From Bacteroidales bacterium (lineage in GTDB: Bacteria; Bacteroidota; Bacteroidia; Bacteroidales; F082), in the NCBI GenBank assembly GCA_028277395.1, contig JANQGJ010000100.1:1-64000 (forward strand): 64,000 nt of DNA, read 5' to 3'. Of the stretch, positions 17,990 through 28,500 are shown one piece after another. Every line of letters begins with the position of its first letter. The first letter of the stretch is position 1. The position numbers and the translations under genes are program-made. Under the pieces are notes generated by a model. That model did no database searches, was not told where the DNA came from, and was given only the letters and a program-made list of their open reading frames with translations.

Positions 17990-18412
17990 CTAAAACCTGA
18001 TCATATCTTTGGGTTTAAGATTGTTTTCCATGGTCCAGAAATGTGCTTCGCCATGAGCAATTTTAAACATCACCAGGTGCGGACTGTCAATTGTCAAACC
18101 AAAGTCTTTTAGGAAAGGTCTGTCATTAAGGACTCTTTCGGCAAGCTTTGGATCGGAAATAAACTCTACTTCGCCTGCAATTCTTAGCATGGTACCTACC
18201 ATTCCTTCATGCTTGTAAAAGCAAACTTCGGTTTTAGGGTTTTTCCTGAGTTGTCCTGAGAATTCTTTCGTTGTACTTGTCTGGAAATAAAATCCGGTTT
18301 CATCTGCAAACCAGAATCCAAGGGCACGTACTCTTGGTTGATCATTTTCTGTTGTTGCCAGGTAACAAATAGGGTTCTCATTGGCAAATTTTATGCAATC
18401 TTCAATCTTCAT
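17990..18412 (-). CDS. Pyridoxamine 5'-phosphate oxidase-family (FMN-binding split-barrel) protein
   Basis: A 140-residue single-domain protein of the flavin-binding split-barrel fold. The frame is open back to 18496, but the ATG at 18412 gives the standard family N-terminus (MKIEDCIKFANENPICYLAT); the 28 residues before it look random. Motifs: ICYLATTENDQPRVRALGFW (strand 1 and 2), GFYFQTSTTKEFSGQLRKNP, VCFYKHE and MLRIAGEVEFISD. Small proteins of this kind are often annotated as general stress or FMN-binding proteins; real PNPOx activity is unlikely given the short length. Cofactor could be FMN or F420-like, but not shown. Confidence 0.85.
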   Translation of the reverse strand: MKIEDCIKFANENPICYLATTENDQPRVRALGFWFADETGFYFQTSTTKEFSGQLRKNPKTEVCFYKHEGMVGTMLRIAGEVEFISDPKLAERVLNDRPFLKDFGLTIDSPHLVMFKIAHGEAHFWTMENNLKPKDMIRF

Positions 18413-18597
18413 ATTTTTACTTTTATTAATTAATTTATAAGTTAAGAGGCTCATAATTATCAGTTTATCGTGGTTGTAACATAATAATACATACAAGAAT
18501 TAAACTGAAGTGAGCTGTCTTTTTAGTTTTGTCAAACTTACTAAATAAGTACATGTATAAAACAACAGAACCCGGTTTTTTTTGAAATATTCAGGAA

Positions 18598-18605
18598 TAA
18601 GTTTG
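18598..18605 (+). promoter_or_regulatory. Candidate -7 element for the FkbH-like gene
   Basis: TAAGTTTG matches TAnnTTTG, 44 nt before the ATG at 18650. The nearest TTTG (18581-18584) is only 13 nt away, too close for a standard -33 box. Confidence 0.3.
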
Positions 18606-18649
18606 GAGAGGTAGTAAGCAAAATAGAGTTATTTTAGCATTTTGTAACT

Positions 18650-20236
18650 ATGAAGAAAAACTATTTTATATTCAGGAATTATACAGTTGAACCATTATTT
18701 AACGGTATTGACGGATGTGCTTTTAGTGGTTATAATGATATAAACTACGAAAAAGGCTACAGGTATTATTTATGGTTCTACACAGTTCCGTTAAAAGCAA
18801 GTGGCGATCTGGTTGCTGATGAGATAGATTTCATAGGAAAGAACCTGAAGTATATTACCGAAACAATACCGGATAACAGTACTTTATTATGTACTACCAT
18901 AAACGGACCAGACGGATTTAGGTTTATTAACAACCGCAAGGTAAAAGATGCAATCGCAGGTTATAACAACATGATAAGAGAGTTGTCGGGACAAAAACAA
19001 AATATAAAAGTACTGGAGTTTGATTCGTTTTGTTCGAAATACAGTAGCTCTGAATTGATTGATTTCCGACATTTTTATATGTCGCAGGTTGCTATAAACC
19101 CCAGACTGGCAAAGGATTTCAGGGAGTGGTTTATGCGTAAGGTTGATGCAGTTGAAGGAAAGAGGAAGAAATGCCTGGTACTGGATCTTGATAACACCCT
19201 GTGGGGTGGAATCCTTGGTGAAGATGGCGTTTCAGGCATCCTGATGGGCAACTCATATCCCGGCAACTGTTACATCGATTTTCAGTCGAACATAAAGGAA
19301 ATTAAAAACACCGGAGTAATCCTTACGATTTGCAGTAAGAATAATGCATCAGATGTGGAAGATGTTTTTAACAGCAGGGAGGATATGGTACTATCTCCTG
19401 GTGATTTTGCGGCGACACGTATAAACTGGAACAACAAAGTTGATAATATTAAAGATATTGCCAAAGAACTTAATATTGGAACCGACAGTATGGTATTTAT
19501 TGATGATAGTAAATTTGAGAGGGAGCTTGTTAAGTCATCGTTACCGGAGGTAATTGTGCCTGATTTCCCGGCACATCCGTATGAACTTACAGATTTTATT
19601 CAGGAGGTTTACACCAGGTGGTTCCAGGTGTATGAGTTAACGGAAGAGGACAAACGAAAAACAGAGCAATACCGGCAAAATGCTTTAAGACAAAAGGCTA
19701 TAGAACAGCATAGCTCAATGGATGATTTCCTCAAGGAAATGGAAATTGTGTTAAAAGTATCAGAATCCAATCCGATACATTTTCCAAGAATTGCCCAGAT
19801 GACACAAAAAACCAATCAGTTTAACCTGACTACCCGCCGGTATACAGAAACTGATATTACCGGCATGTCAAAATCCGGTTATCTAATATGGGATGCATCC
19901 GTCAGTGATAAATTTGGGGATAGTGGAATTACTGCACTTGCCATTGTAAAAAAAGAGGGTGCCAAAGCAGAAATCGACAGTTTCCTTATGAGTTGCCGAA
20001 TACTGGGTAGGGGAATTGAAAAGGTTTTTATTAACCATATTATAAACCAGCTTCATACTAAAGGGATTAGATCAATTTCTGCCTCTTTCATTCCGACTGA
20101 AAAGAATATGCAGGTGCGTGATTTTTATGAGAAGAGTGGTTTTGAACTGGTTGACAAGAAAGAAGACAATGAAAAAACATATAAGTTGAGTCAGATATTT
20201 ATCAGAAATATTGATGATGCCTACACTGTTTTATAA
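18650..20236 (+). CDS. FkbH-like HAD-IIIC phosphatase / acyl-ACP loading protein
   Basis: A 528-residue protein of the FkbH family, which dephosphorylates 1,3-bisphosphoglycerate and loads the glyceryl unit onto an acyl carrier protein, or acts in related sugar-acyl pathways. HAD motif I is LVLDLDNTLWGG with D179 and D181; motif II is TICSKNN; the later acidic pair is FIDDSKFERE (about 284-285). After ~350 the sequence fits the GNAT-like C-terminal part common in this family (FPRIAQMTQKTNQFNLTTRR, SCRILGRGIEKVFI, RDFYEKSGFELV). The N-terminal ~160 residues are shorter than in some relatives. Its natural partner is the acyl carrier protein at 30028, 9.8 kb downstream on the same strand, across the RHS island. 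Confidence 0.85.
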   Translation: MKKNYFIFRNYTVEPLFNGIDGCAFSGYNDINYEKGYRYYLWFYTVPLKASGDLVADEIDFIGKNLKYITETIPDNSTLLCTTINGPDGFRFINNRKVKDAIAGYNNMIRELSGQKQNIKVLEFDSFCSKYSSSELIDFRHFYMSQVAINPRLAKDFREWFMRKVDAVEGKRKKCLVLDLDNTLWGGILGEDGVSGILMGNSYPGNCYIDFQSNIKEIKNTGVILTICSKNNASDVEDVFNSREDMVLSPGDFAATRINWNNKVDNIKDIAKELNIGTDSMVFIDDSKFERELVKSSLPEVIVPDFPAHPYELTDFIQEVYTRWFQVYELTEEDKRKTEQYRQNALRQKAIEQHSSMDDFLKEMEIVLKVSESNPIHFPRIAQMTQKTNQFNLTTRRYTETDITGMSKSGYLIWDASVSDKFGDSGITALAIVKKEGAKAEIDSFLMSCRILGRGIEKVFINHIINQLHTKGIRSISASFIPTEKNMQVRDFYEKSGFELVDKKEDNEKTYKLSQIFIRNIDDAYTVL

Positions 20237-20552
20237 TTTATATCTAACATGACCCTGTTAATATTGTGATGTAGTTGTTTTTACATGAAAGAGTAGGCCG
20301 TTTTCGACATGAAATCCAGGGTGAAGGTGTATAAGGTTTTCTGAAATGAACTCAATAATGGTACCTTTTTTAATAATACATTTCTGGTATTCTTTATTGG
20401 GATGACTGAATGATATTTGACATCATTACTATTTTTTACTGAAGGCTTGTCGAACTCTTATTTTAATTGGCCAAGTTTTAGGGGAGCTTACATTACAAAA
20501 GACTTTTTCATGAGTTCATAAGTATAATTTAAACAAAACTATCATTGCAGGG
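20237..20552. other. Intergenic region between convergent genes
   Basis: 316 bp between the FkbH-like gene (+) and the beta-barrel gene (-). I see no ORF, RNA gene, clear terminator or direct repeat. It is the left edge of the RHS island. Confidence 0.5.
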
Positions 20553-21140
20553 CTAAAAATTAAACCCAATAACAATTGGTGTGGCATTTATCACATAGTA
20601 TTCATTATTTGTTATTGTATTTTTGTTTTTTCGGTTAAAACACAATGCTCCATTAAAACGTAGTCCTACATGGATTTTCCAAAAATGGTAGTAAACTGAA
20701 CCTTCCAGACCTACTCTATATGGATTTTCCCAGCTGGTTTCTTCAATTGGAGAAATTGATGCAAAAGGACCCAAATCAAAATAGAAGCTATTCGATATGG
20801 AATGTCTGTAAAAAATTTGAAATTTTAATAATTCAAAATCTGGGTTTTCCGGTTTAACATCCTTAAATCCATCTCCATAACCGAAATCATAAGTTGTTGT
20901 TGAGCTTGCAAGAATAAGTTGTATACCTAATCCAACCTGCAACCTTGCTCCAAAAGTAAAACCAGGGCTAAATTTATGCGCATAGGAATATGATATAGCT
21001 GCAATCTCAGCAGATATACTATGTTGATTTGTTTTGTTAATGAATGAAGGTTGTGTTTCCTGGGCGTACGTTGATGTAAACAAAACAAGAAAAACTGCCA
21101 GAATTAATAAATAACCTTTAATAGTTAAAATTAATTTCAT
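20553..21140 (-). CDS. Small outer-membrane beta-barrel-like protein
   Basis: A 195-residue exported protein; the ATG at 21140 gives a clean signal peptide (MKLILTIKGYLLILAVFLVLFTSTYAQ), whereas the open frame begins four codons earlier. The mature part alternates short amphipathic strands (SISAEIAAISYSYAHKF, TFGARLQVGLGIQLIL, FYFDLGPFASISP, HVGLRFNGALCFN) and ends in aromatic/Phe (IVIGFNF), typical of 8-stranded Bacteroidota outer-membrane barrels. It is the last gene of the RHS-island run, 66 nt after the chimeric gene. No specific family recognised. Confidence 0.65.
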   Translation of the reverse strand: MKLILTIKGYLLILAVFLVLFTSTYAQETQPSFINKTNQHSISAEIAAISYSYAHKFSPGFTFGARLQVGLGIQLILASSTTTYDFGYGDGFKDVKPENPDFELLKFQIFYRHSISNSFYFDLGPFASISPIEETSWENPYRVGLEGSVYYHFWKIHVGLRFNGALCFNRKNKNTITNNEYYVINATPIVIGFNF

Positions 21141-21206
21141 AATTAGGTACAATTAACTTGATATTTTGAAATTATCATAGTAATAATTTGAATAAGTTCA
21201 CTTCAT

Positions 21207-22034
21207 CTAGTTACTTAATCTTTCTTTCAACTCATCTATTTCCTTTTGTTGTTCAATTACATATAGGGTGAGTTCTTCTATTTTCTGAAGAAGTTTTATC
21301 TGAAATACACCCATTTTTATACCGTTTTCCTGCATGTCAGAGGCTGGTGCAATATCAGGTAAATGATTGTTTTCATTTATAAACTGCTCAACTTCAGTCA
21401 AACTTCTTAGGTTATAGTTGTTATCAAATACAAAATCTGCCCCAGCTGTTTCAGTAATCAGAACTTCACGTGCATGAATTCCACCTGCAACAGTAATAGG
21501 CTTATTGATCCTTGTTGCAGCATTTTGAATTCTTAGATAATCGCCCTTAGATATAACACTCGCTGTATCATCAACAAGATTTGTTCCCGTCTTAGCTACA
21601 ACTCTTGCAACCTTTCCACTACAAACTACCACACCTAACTTAATATAGCTATTCTTACTTGAAAAATCATTTTCAGAAATAGCTTTGTCCAATTCCAAAC
21701 ATTCAATAATCCCTGAAATTTTAGATATATTGGTGCTTTGAAACGAAATAATATTTTGTAGTTCATTTGCAACTAATATATTCTTATTCTCCTTTCTTGC
21801 TTTGAAATCTAAAAAATCAGGTCGTAGGCATTTTGAATTTTCAATATCTAAGCCAACATTTTCGTACGTAATGTATTGGCTATTCGAAATAAAATAGTTT
21901 AAAAGGCATATATCAATATTCTCGTTTTGCTCATATGCATTCGCAAATAGCACAAAAAATAATGCAAACACACTTGCGATAACATTTCTTAAAACTAACC
22001 TGCTAATATTAATATTTACAAGCAACCTTTTCAT
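21207..22034 (-). CDS. Chimeric protein: RHS-toxin-type linker joined to a fibre-like coiled-coil C-terminus
   Basis: A 275-residue protein with a hydrophobic N-terminus (NVIASVFALFFVLFANA), an unrecognised region to ~150, and then ISKGDYLRIQNAATRINKPI, a stretch I recall from the linker between RHS cores and toxin tips. At ITVAGG it passes without a break into a ~90-residue module (IHAREVLITETAGADFVF, NNHLPDIAPASDMQENGIKM, a coiled coil to LKERLSN) that is nearly identical to the C-terminus of the protein at 29147-29818. The start overlaps the stop of the immunity candidate by 26 nt, so translation may be coupled. It is best read as an RHS cassette remnant recombined with a duplicated fibre module; whether it is functional is unknown. 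Confidence 0.6.
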   Translation of the reverse strand: MKRLLVNINISRLVLRNVIASVFALFFVLFANAYEQNENIDICLLNYFISNSQYITYENVGLDIENSKCLRPDFLDFKARKENKNILVANELQNIISFQSTNISKISGIIECLELDKAISENDFSSKNSYIKLGVVVCSGKVARVVAKTGTNLVDDTASVISKGDYLRIQNAATRINKPITVAGGIHAREVLITETAGADFVFDNNYNLRSLTEVEQFINENNHLPDIAPASDMQENGIKMGVFQIKLLQKIEELTLYVIEQQKEIDELKERLSN

Positions 22035-22548
22035 ATTCTATAATGCCTATTTTTTTAAAGTTCAGGATATTTTCATTTTTGTTAAAAAGAGATGTTTCAA
22101 CCGTATTTCCATCTGAAATTGGAGTTGAAAGAATGTAATCGCCATCAAATAATACTTTTACTCCAAATGGTTCAGGATTGTTTTTCAACTTTACTAACTC
22201 TATTGATTGTACTTTTGAGAAAACTATACCAGAGAACTGCTCTGCATCTGTAACATCATAATATTCTATTTCAATATCACTTTCATCTTCTGATTTCATC
22301 CAAGCATTCATTCTATAAGTGAAATCTGACCAAGAGTATGTGATTTGTGGTATATCTTTAAAAGTTATACAAGGTGTCCACATATCATCTTTATCTGTAG
22401 AAATAATGCATAATTGGTCTGGATTATTTTTAAAAACAAAACCAAAGGATAAATCAATATCTAGGTTACTTGTTTCTCCTATTGGAGGCCAAACTACAAG
22501 AAATAGCTTTTGAACATCTTGATTTAATAACATTTTGAATACTTCCAT
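22009..22548 (-). CDS. Candidate immunity protein for the RHS tip toxin
   Basis: A 179-residue acidic cytoplasmic protein without signal peptide or membrane segment (two further Met codons, at 6 and none nearer a clear ribosome site, leave the start slightly uncertain). It begins two bases after the RHS stop codon, the usual place of an immunity gene in polymorphic toxin loci. Composition is strand-rich (LFLVVWPP, SFGFVFKNN, ITYSWSDFTYRMNAWMKSED, GVKVLFDGDYILSTP). I do not recognise a named immunity family. The assignment rests on position, size and cytosolic, acidic nature. Confidence 0.55.
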   Translation of the reverse strand: MEVFKMLLNQDVQKLFLVVWPPIGETSNLDIDLSFGFVFKNNPDQLCIISTDKDDMWTPCITFKDIPQITYSWSDFTYRMNAWMKSEDESDIEIEYYDVTDAEQFSGIVFSKVQSIELVKLKNNPEPFGVKVLFDGDYILSTPISDGNTVETSLFNKNENILNFKKIGIIEYEKVACKY

Positions 22549-22550
22549 AA

Positions 22551-25500
22551 TTAATGTAGAGGTTTAGCTAGATTATACCAATTATTTGACGTTTTATTAA
22601 TAACAGTAATAAATGTCCCATCTGCTTGTGTTACTAGCATTTTACCATTACTAATTCGCATTATTGCATTTGAATGTTGATGCCATTGACCCACACGAGT
22701 CAATGCAGGATTAGCATTATTTAAAAGTTGATTTGCAGCACTTCTTAATTCAGGTAACATTTTTTGAAGTTGTTGGGGAGTTTTTTCTCCAAAACCTAAA
22801 GCGTCTGCGTGTTTTATTAGATGTCCTTTTGCATTTTTACCCCAGCCTAAAATCTGACTGCTCTGCTTAGCCGCCTCAATGGAAGCATCCACCCTTTGCT
22901 CAATAGTTTTTGTTGAGGATTTGAACTTTGGGAATAATAGCTTGCCAACAGCCTGGCTGGCTTTGTAGGATACTATTCCTGTTGTTACCCGTTGCGAAAA
23001 GTCGTTGAACGAAACAGGTTTAAAGCCCTCATTGCCAGTTATGTCAACAGCTGAAGTTACAAACACCTCTGCAGCAACCACAAGGCTTGGGTGTTTGGCC
23101 ATATACCTGGCAACCTTTCCCCCTACGGATGCACCTAATCCTCCTCCATATGACATGCCAGATGTTAATGCTGAAACCCCAATATCAAAGTAATCAATAT
23201 TTCCAAGCCATGCATCATAACCTCTGTCTCCCATCATATGATTTACAGCCACCTGTATTCCATAATCTACTACAGCACCAACAACAGCTGCTACGACAAT
23301 AGGTACCCATGCTATATTGCCATCAGGGTCTATGTAAACCAACGGATTGTTGAATGCATAACTGTACCTGTTGAAGCTTTGAGAAAATCCGGGAGCCTGA
23401 ACATAAGAGTCTGGTGATAAAAACCTGCTAAGTACAGGGTCATATACCCGTCCGTTCATATTTATCAACCCGAAATTGTCAAGATGCTCATGTCCAGTGA
23501 ATCCACGGTCGAACAAAAATGATGTCGGTAGGTTTGTGTAGGTACCATCCAAATGATTACGTCGGTTTCCCCATGCATCAAAACTTAGTGTTTCAACGAT
23601 ATTACCATTAATATCGGTTATGGTATGATACGACCCAAGATGATCTTTATGAATAAAATAGACACTCGTTTCCGGAGTTGCATTACGGTCAATTACTATA
23701 ATTGCTGTTAAACCATCCGGGCCATATACATAGTTGAGTTCATTTACGTTGCCTAGGTTGTCGAGTATTTTTTCAAAATGATCTCCAACAAATATCTTGG
23801 TTTTATGAGCAGCACCTTTTTTTATCTCATCGGTTTTTTTCCTGGCAAAATCCGGTCCGTAATAAAAACTGATCTGGTTTTCAAGTTCAGGATGACTTAT
23901 ATTTCCAACTTTGTTGAATACTGTATAACTAATGTCCTGGGTGATGTTTTCAGTATTAACTGGATTATCAATATTTCTTACAGCATGTGGTTTATTATTA
24001 TCATCATATTTGTAATCCCCAACACCTTGTTTCTTATAAATATTACCATTGTCGTAATAGCTTACTGTAGCAGTTTGACTATTAATTGCGGATGTTTTTA
24101 ACCTGTTCAGGTTGTCATACGACACAAAATATTCATTTAGATTATTTTTTACATCTTTTCTGTAATACAGATTACCGGTACTTGCTGCAAAAGAATATTG
24201 CAGATCCTGAATATCACCTATACCTTCAGGATGTGTTGAAGTGTTTATTGAAACAGGATAACCATAGCTGTCATAACTATAAGTAGTATATAGTGATCCT
24301 TTTTCACAAGATTCAATCTGTCCACGCGCATTAGTGGTTACGGTTTTATGAAGAAGGTTGCCGGAGTTTGAAATACCTTGTAAGTGACCATTGCTGTATG
24401 TATAATCAAGTGAAATGCCGGAAGGATACACCATTTCATCAAGTCTGCCTGATTCTTCACAATACCTGTAAGTTGTAGTAAAGTCGGTTCCGCTTATGGT
24501 TTCAGTTTCATTGATCAAACGACTTAATGCATCATAGTTATAATCATATATTACATTTAAACCTGTAACTTCTGTCAGTAATCCGATACTGTTTGGTTTT
24601 GTGTCGTATTGATAACTTATTGACGGTCCGCCCAGGCAGGACTTTGCTTCAATTCTGCCCAACAGGTCATAAGTCATATTAAACTTATTACCATTGGCGT
24701 CCTTTTGCCATACCAGTTCACCATATGCATTGTATTCAAATGATAGTATACCAGCATCAGGATCTGTTAATGTATCCTGAAAACCGTATTCATCATAAGA
24801 AATAATGGTTTTTGTTGTTCCAAGTTTGATTTCTCTTGGTTGCCAGGAGCTTTCATATGAATAATATATTGTACCACCGTTATCAGTAACTGATGTTACC
24901 AGACCCATGGCATCATGAGTTTTTTCACTAAAACTTAAGGTATAACCTGATGGTGTGTTTCTGTAAACCTTAACAGTTGATCCGTTATATGTGTAATCCA
25001 CCTGATAACCCGGGTAATCAATGTAATCAACCCTGTTTTGACTGTCGTAATAATGATAAGTCCAGCCAGGTATAACTAACGATCCTTCAAGGTATGGTAT
25101 GCTGACTTTATCAATTAAACCATTGCTATTGTAGACAGTTTCATTAAAAATACGTTTTCCTTCTATTGTGGTTCCATCGCATACAATCCGCTCTCTGTTT
25201 AGTTTATCATAATATACATATCGCCCAGGTTCGTAATTTGGCTTACTTTCAGTAAAGTACAAGATATTATCTTTATCATCATCATACCATTCTATTTTCT
25301 CTTCGATATAGGTTCCATCAGGGTTAGTACTTTTTACTAATCTACCAAAACTGTCATATTCATAAGATGATATTAAACCGTTTGGATCTGTTGTCTCAAT
25401 AATATTACCATGTAAAGGTTCATATTCAAAACTTGTTTCATGTCCCAATGGATTTGTTGATTTTGTTATAAACCTGTTTCTGGAATCATAATAATAAGAT

Positions 25501-28500
25501 GTAAGTCTGCTGTCAGTGCCGGGAGAAGAAGTTTCCGTAATATCAAGATTGCCGTAGCTGTTATAATGATAATATGTGGTCATGCTCTTTTCTTTGCCGG
25601 GGTCTGTGATACAAAACTCCGGCAGGCCATTACTGTTATATTGATAATCAATTTTCCTGATATAATCATCTTCACCGTTTCTTTGTTGGATAATTGTTGT
25701 AAAATCAACAAGTGTTTTATCACATGCTCCGTTTTGCTTTGTAAAAGTTGAGGTGATCTTTTTACTGCCTTCACCATTGTAATCAATAAATAAAGATAGA
25801 GTATTACCCCAGCTATCACAGGTTTTACTTATGGTCTCAACCTGATTTTTAATCAGATTTGTTTTTGTGACTTTGGATTCATATGAAAGGTAAATTAAAC
25901 TATTTTCATCACCATAGTCTGATATGGTGTTGTTTAAATAAGTAGCGTCTTCAGTATTGGTTTCTCCCGAATAGATTTCAATACCGGTTTTTACGAAATT
26001 GTAATGCGGTGACAGATTATCAAATGTTGAAACTGTTTTTGATATGGTATTGTAGGTATTGTTACTAAAACTTCTGACTTCCTTTTCAATTTTTTTGAAA
26101 CCTAAAAAACCTTTACCTAAACGATGTATTCTGGCTCCTTCATAATTGTATGTTGTTGAATATATTTCTTCAGCTATTCCATTGTCTGTTTTAATTTCTG
26201 AAACAACATAAAACGCTCCTTCGAAATCAAACACTTCTCCATTGCTTGTTGAATATGCATCATAGTATTTTGTGTAAATATTACTTGTCAACGGTTCATA
26301 GCTGAATTTTGTAGAATAGTTATATCCATTAGCAATTGAATGAATTTTGTTGCTTTTATCATCTTTATTTGGATAGACAGCAACTTCAGCACTATTGATA
26401 TCACTTGACTTGAAGTAGATATCATGAATTCCATCACCATCCAGATCAGGGTTACTGTGATTTGGTTTAACATACGGGTCATAATGTGAGCCATCCCAGA
26501 TTGTGTGACTGCTTGAAGAAGCAATAAAACTAACTCCATTTGAGTAATGTATTTTTAGATTTTTAGTTGCCCCGGTATCATGTACTTCGGCCACATCAGA
26601 TTTCCCGTCTCCGTTATAATCCGCAACAATATAGTTGTGATCAGGGTGGGGGTCAGGAAGATTCTGGAGAACCGGAGCTACACCTGGAATAAACTGTGGT
26701 GAAAATGCACCCATTGAGAAGTGTAATTCCCAATTATCACTACTATTTATATCATTGGTAATAATGTCTGTTCGACCATCACCATTAAAATCGCCAGCCA
26801 ATATCCTATGGCTACTAGTTGGAAACTGTAGATCGGATGCTACCAACGAATGCATGAATATATTATCGAATAATCGCGTTTTTGGGGTATGATTATGATC
26901 TTCACTCAATAATAATATCTCAGATTTTCCATCACCGTTAAAATCTGTAATATGAATATCTTTAATATAAAACATTGGAATTCCTCCTTCTGTAGATGAA
27001 TTCTGTGCAATGACATTGGCAACCCCATCCGCATCCAATTCTATAACAAGGATACCTAATCTGTCATCAGGAGGAGTGTTTGTTCTAATCAATATTAGTT
27101 CAGGTATTCCATTACCATTAATGTCGCCTACCCTTGTATTGCCAAAATCCGAAACGTTTAATGCATTATCATAATCAGTGTAAACGCGTTGTCTAATAAA
27201 TAACGAAGGATTTCCTGTTGCTTTTCTGTAAAAGACAGAGAAATGTCCACTGATATCAGAATCTAATTCAATAAAATCGGTTAATCCGTCACTATTAAAA
27301 TCACCAGGGACAAGCATTTCACATCTTTGATCAACATTTTCTTCCAATATATAGTTTAGTACACCATTAGCATTTTCGTAATATTTTACTTTTTTATCTT
27401 CCTGATTGAATTTTACAAGATCGGATTTCCCATCACCTGTCCAATCGAGAAAATAATATCGTAAATCGGAAATACTACCGGCTAGGTTATGGTCTTGAGA
27501 AAATTCCTGTACGTTTTGCCCATATTCAAAAATTGTAGAATTATAATTTAGTCCGTCACAATTGAATTCTATTACTTCTATCAGTTTTGTATAGAAGTCA
27601 TTAATATATTTAAAGTCATATATCCTGAAAGTTTTGCCATTAGATTTTATAGCTAATCTGTCAAGAATGGTATTGTGATTTAATTGCTTTCCTCCTTCAA
27701 AGCTGTGGTTTTTATCAGATCTTTCAGAATAAAAGAACTCAATTTTATTGTAAGGGGATAGAGAGTTGTTTTCATTTCCTGTATAATCAATTCTGTTAAT
27801 TCTTTTTTCATAATTATCACCCTCATAGGTGTATTTAATATAGTTACCATATTGGTCTGTTATTTTCTCAATCAACCATGTATGTACAGTTGTTTCCGGT
27901 GTTAATCGTGAGTTTCCGGATATCCCGTATTCTATAGTGTGGCCATCTTTTGTTTGCACGATAAAACTCTCAGGCCCATTTCCAATCCATCCTTTTGATG
28001 TAATTAACATTCCATTGAACGATTCTGTGTAATATTCACAACCCACGTCCCAGTAATTTCCTGTAATATTTATCAATCTTTTTCCATCAAGTACAAATCT
28101 GTCATTCTGGTTCAGCCTAACACTAGTTCTTTGATTATCATGGTAATATGTCTTTCCAACCCTTGTTATTGATGACATTCCGGTTAAATTCCAGCCAATT
28201 CCCAATAAACCGTTGCCTGCCTGGCTGTTATATGCAATTGACAGGTTGGGTTCCATTCCGGCTGTTCCGGGAGGTATTACAATTGGTATATTGTAGGTGG
28301 CGGCTCCGGTTAAGCTAACCGAATGACTTCCTATGGTTGAGCCAACGGGTAAGGTTTTGTCAAGTTTACGTTCTTCTACTATGATCGGATCAGTTTCGTA
28401 GTCAACAGGAACGATGATATGTGGGTCGATTTCACCACTAAACTCAGCTCCTCCCTGTGGTTTGTAAGCAAAACCATTCTTCAGATGTACCAAATCACGT

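Noticed and set aside
18413..18496. N-terminal extension of the pyridoxamine-oxidase-like gene
   Set aside because: 28 residues without family similarity; the ATG at 18412 gives the usual family start.
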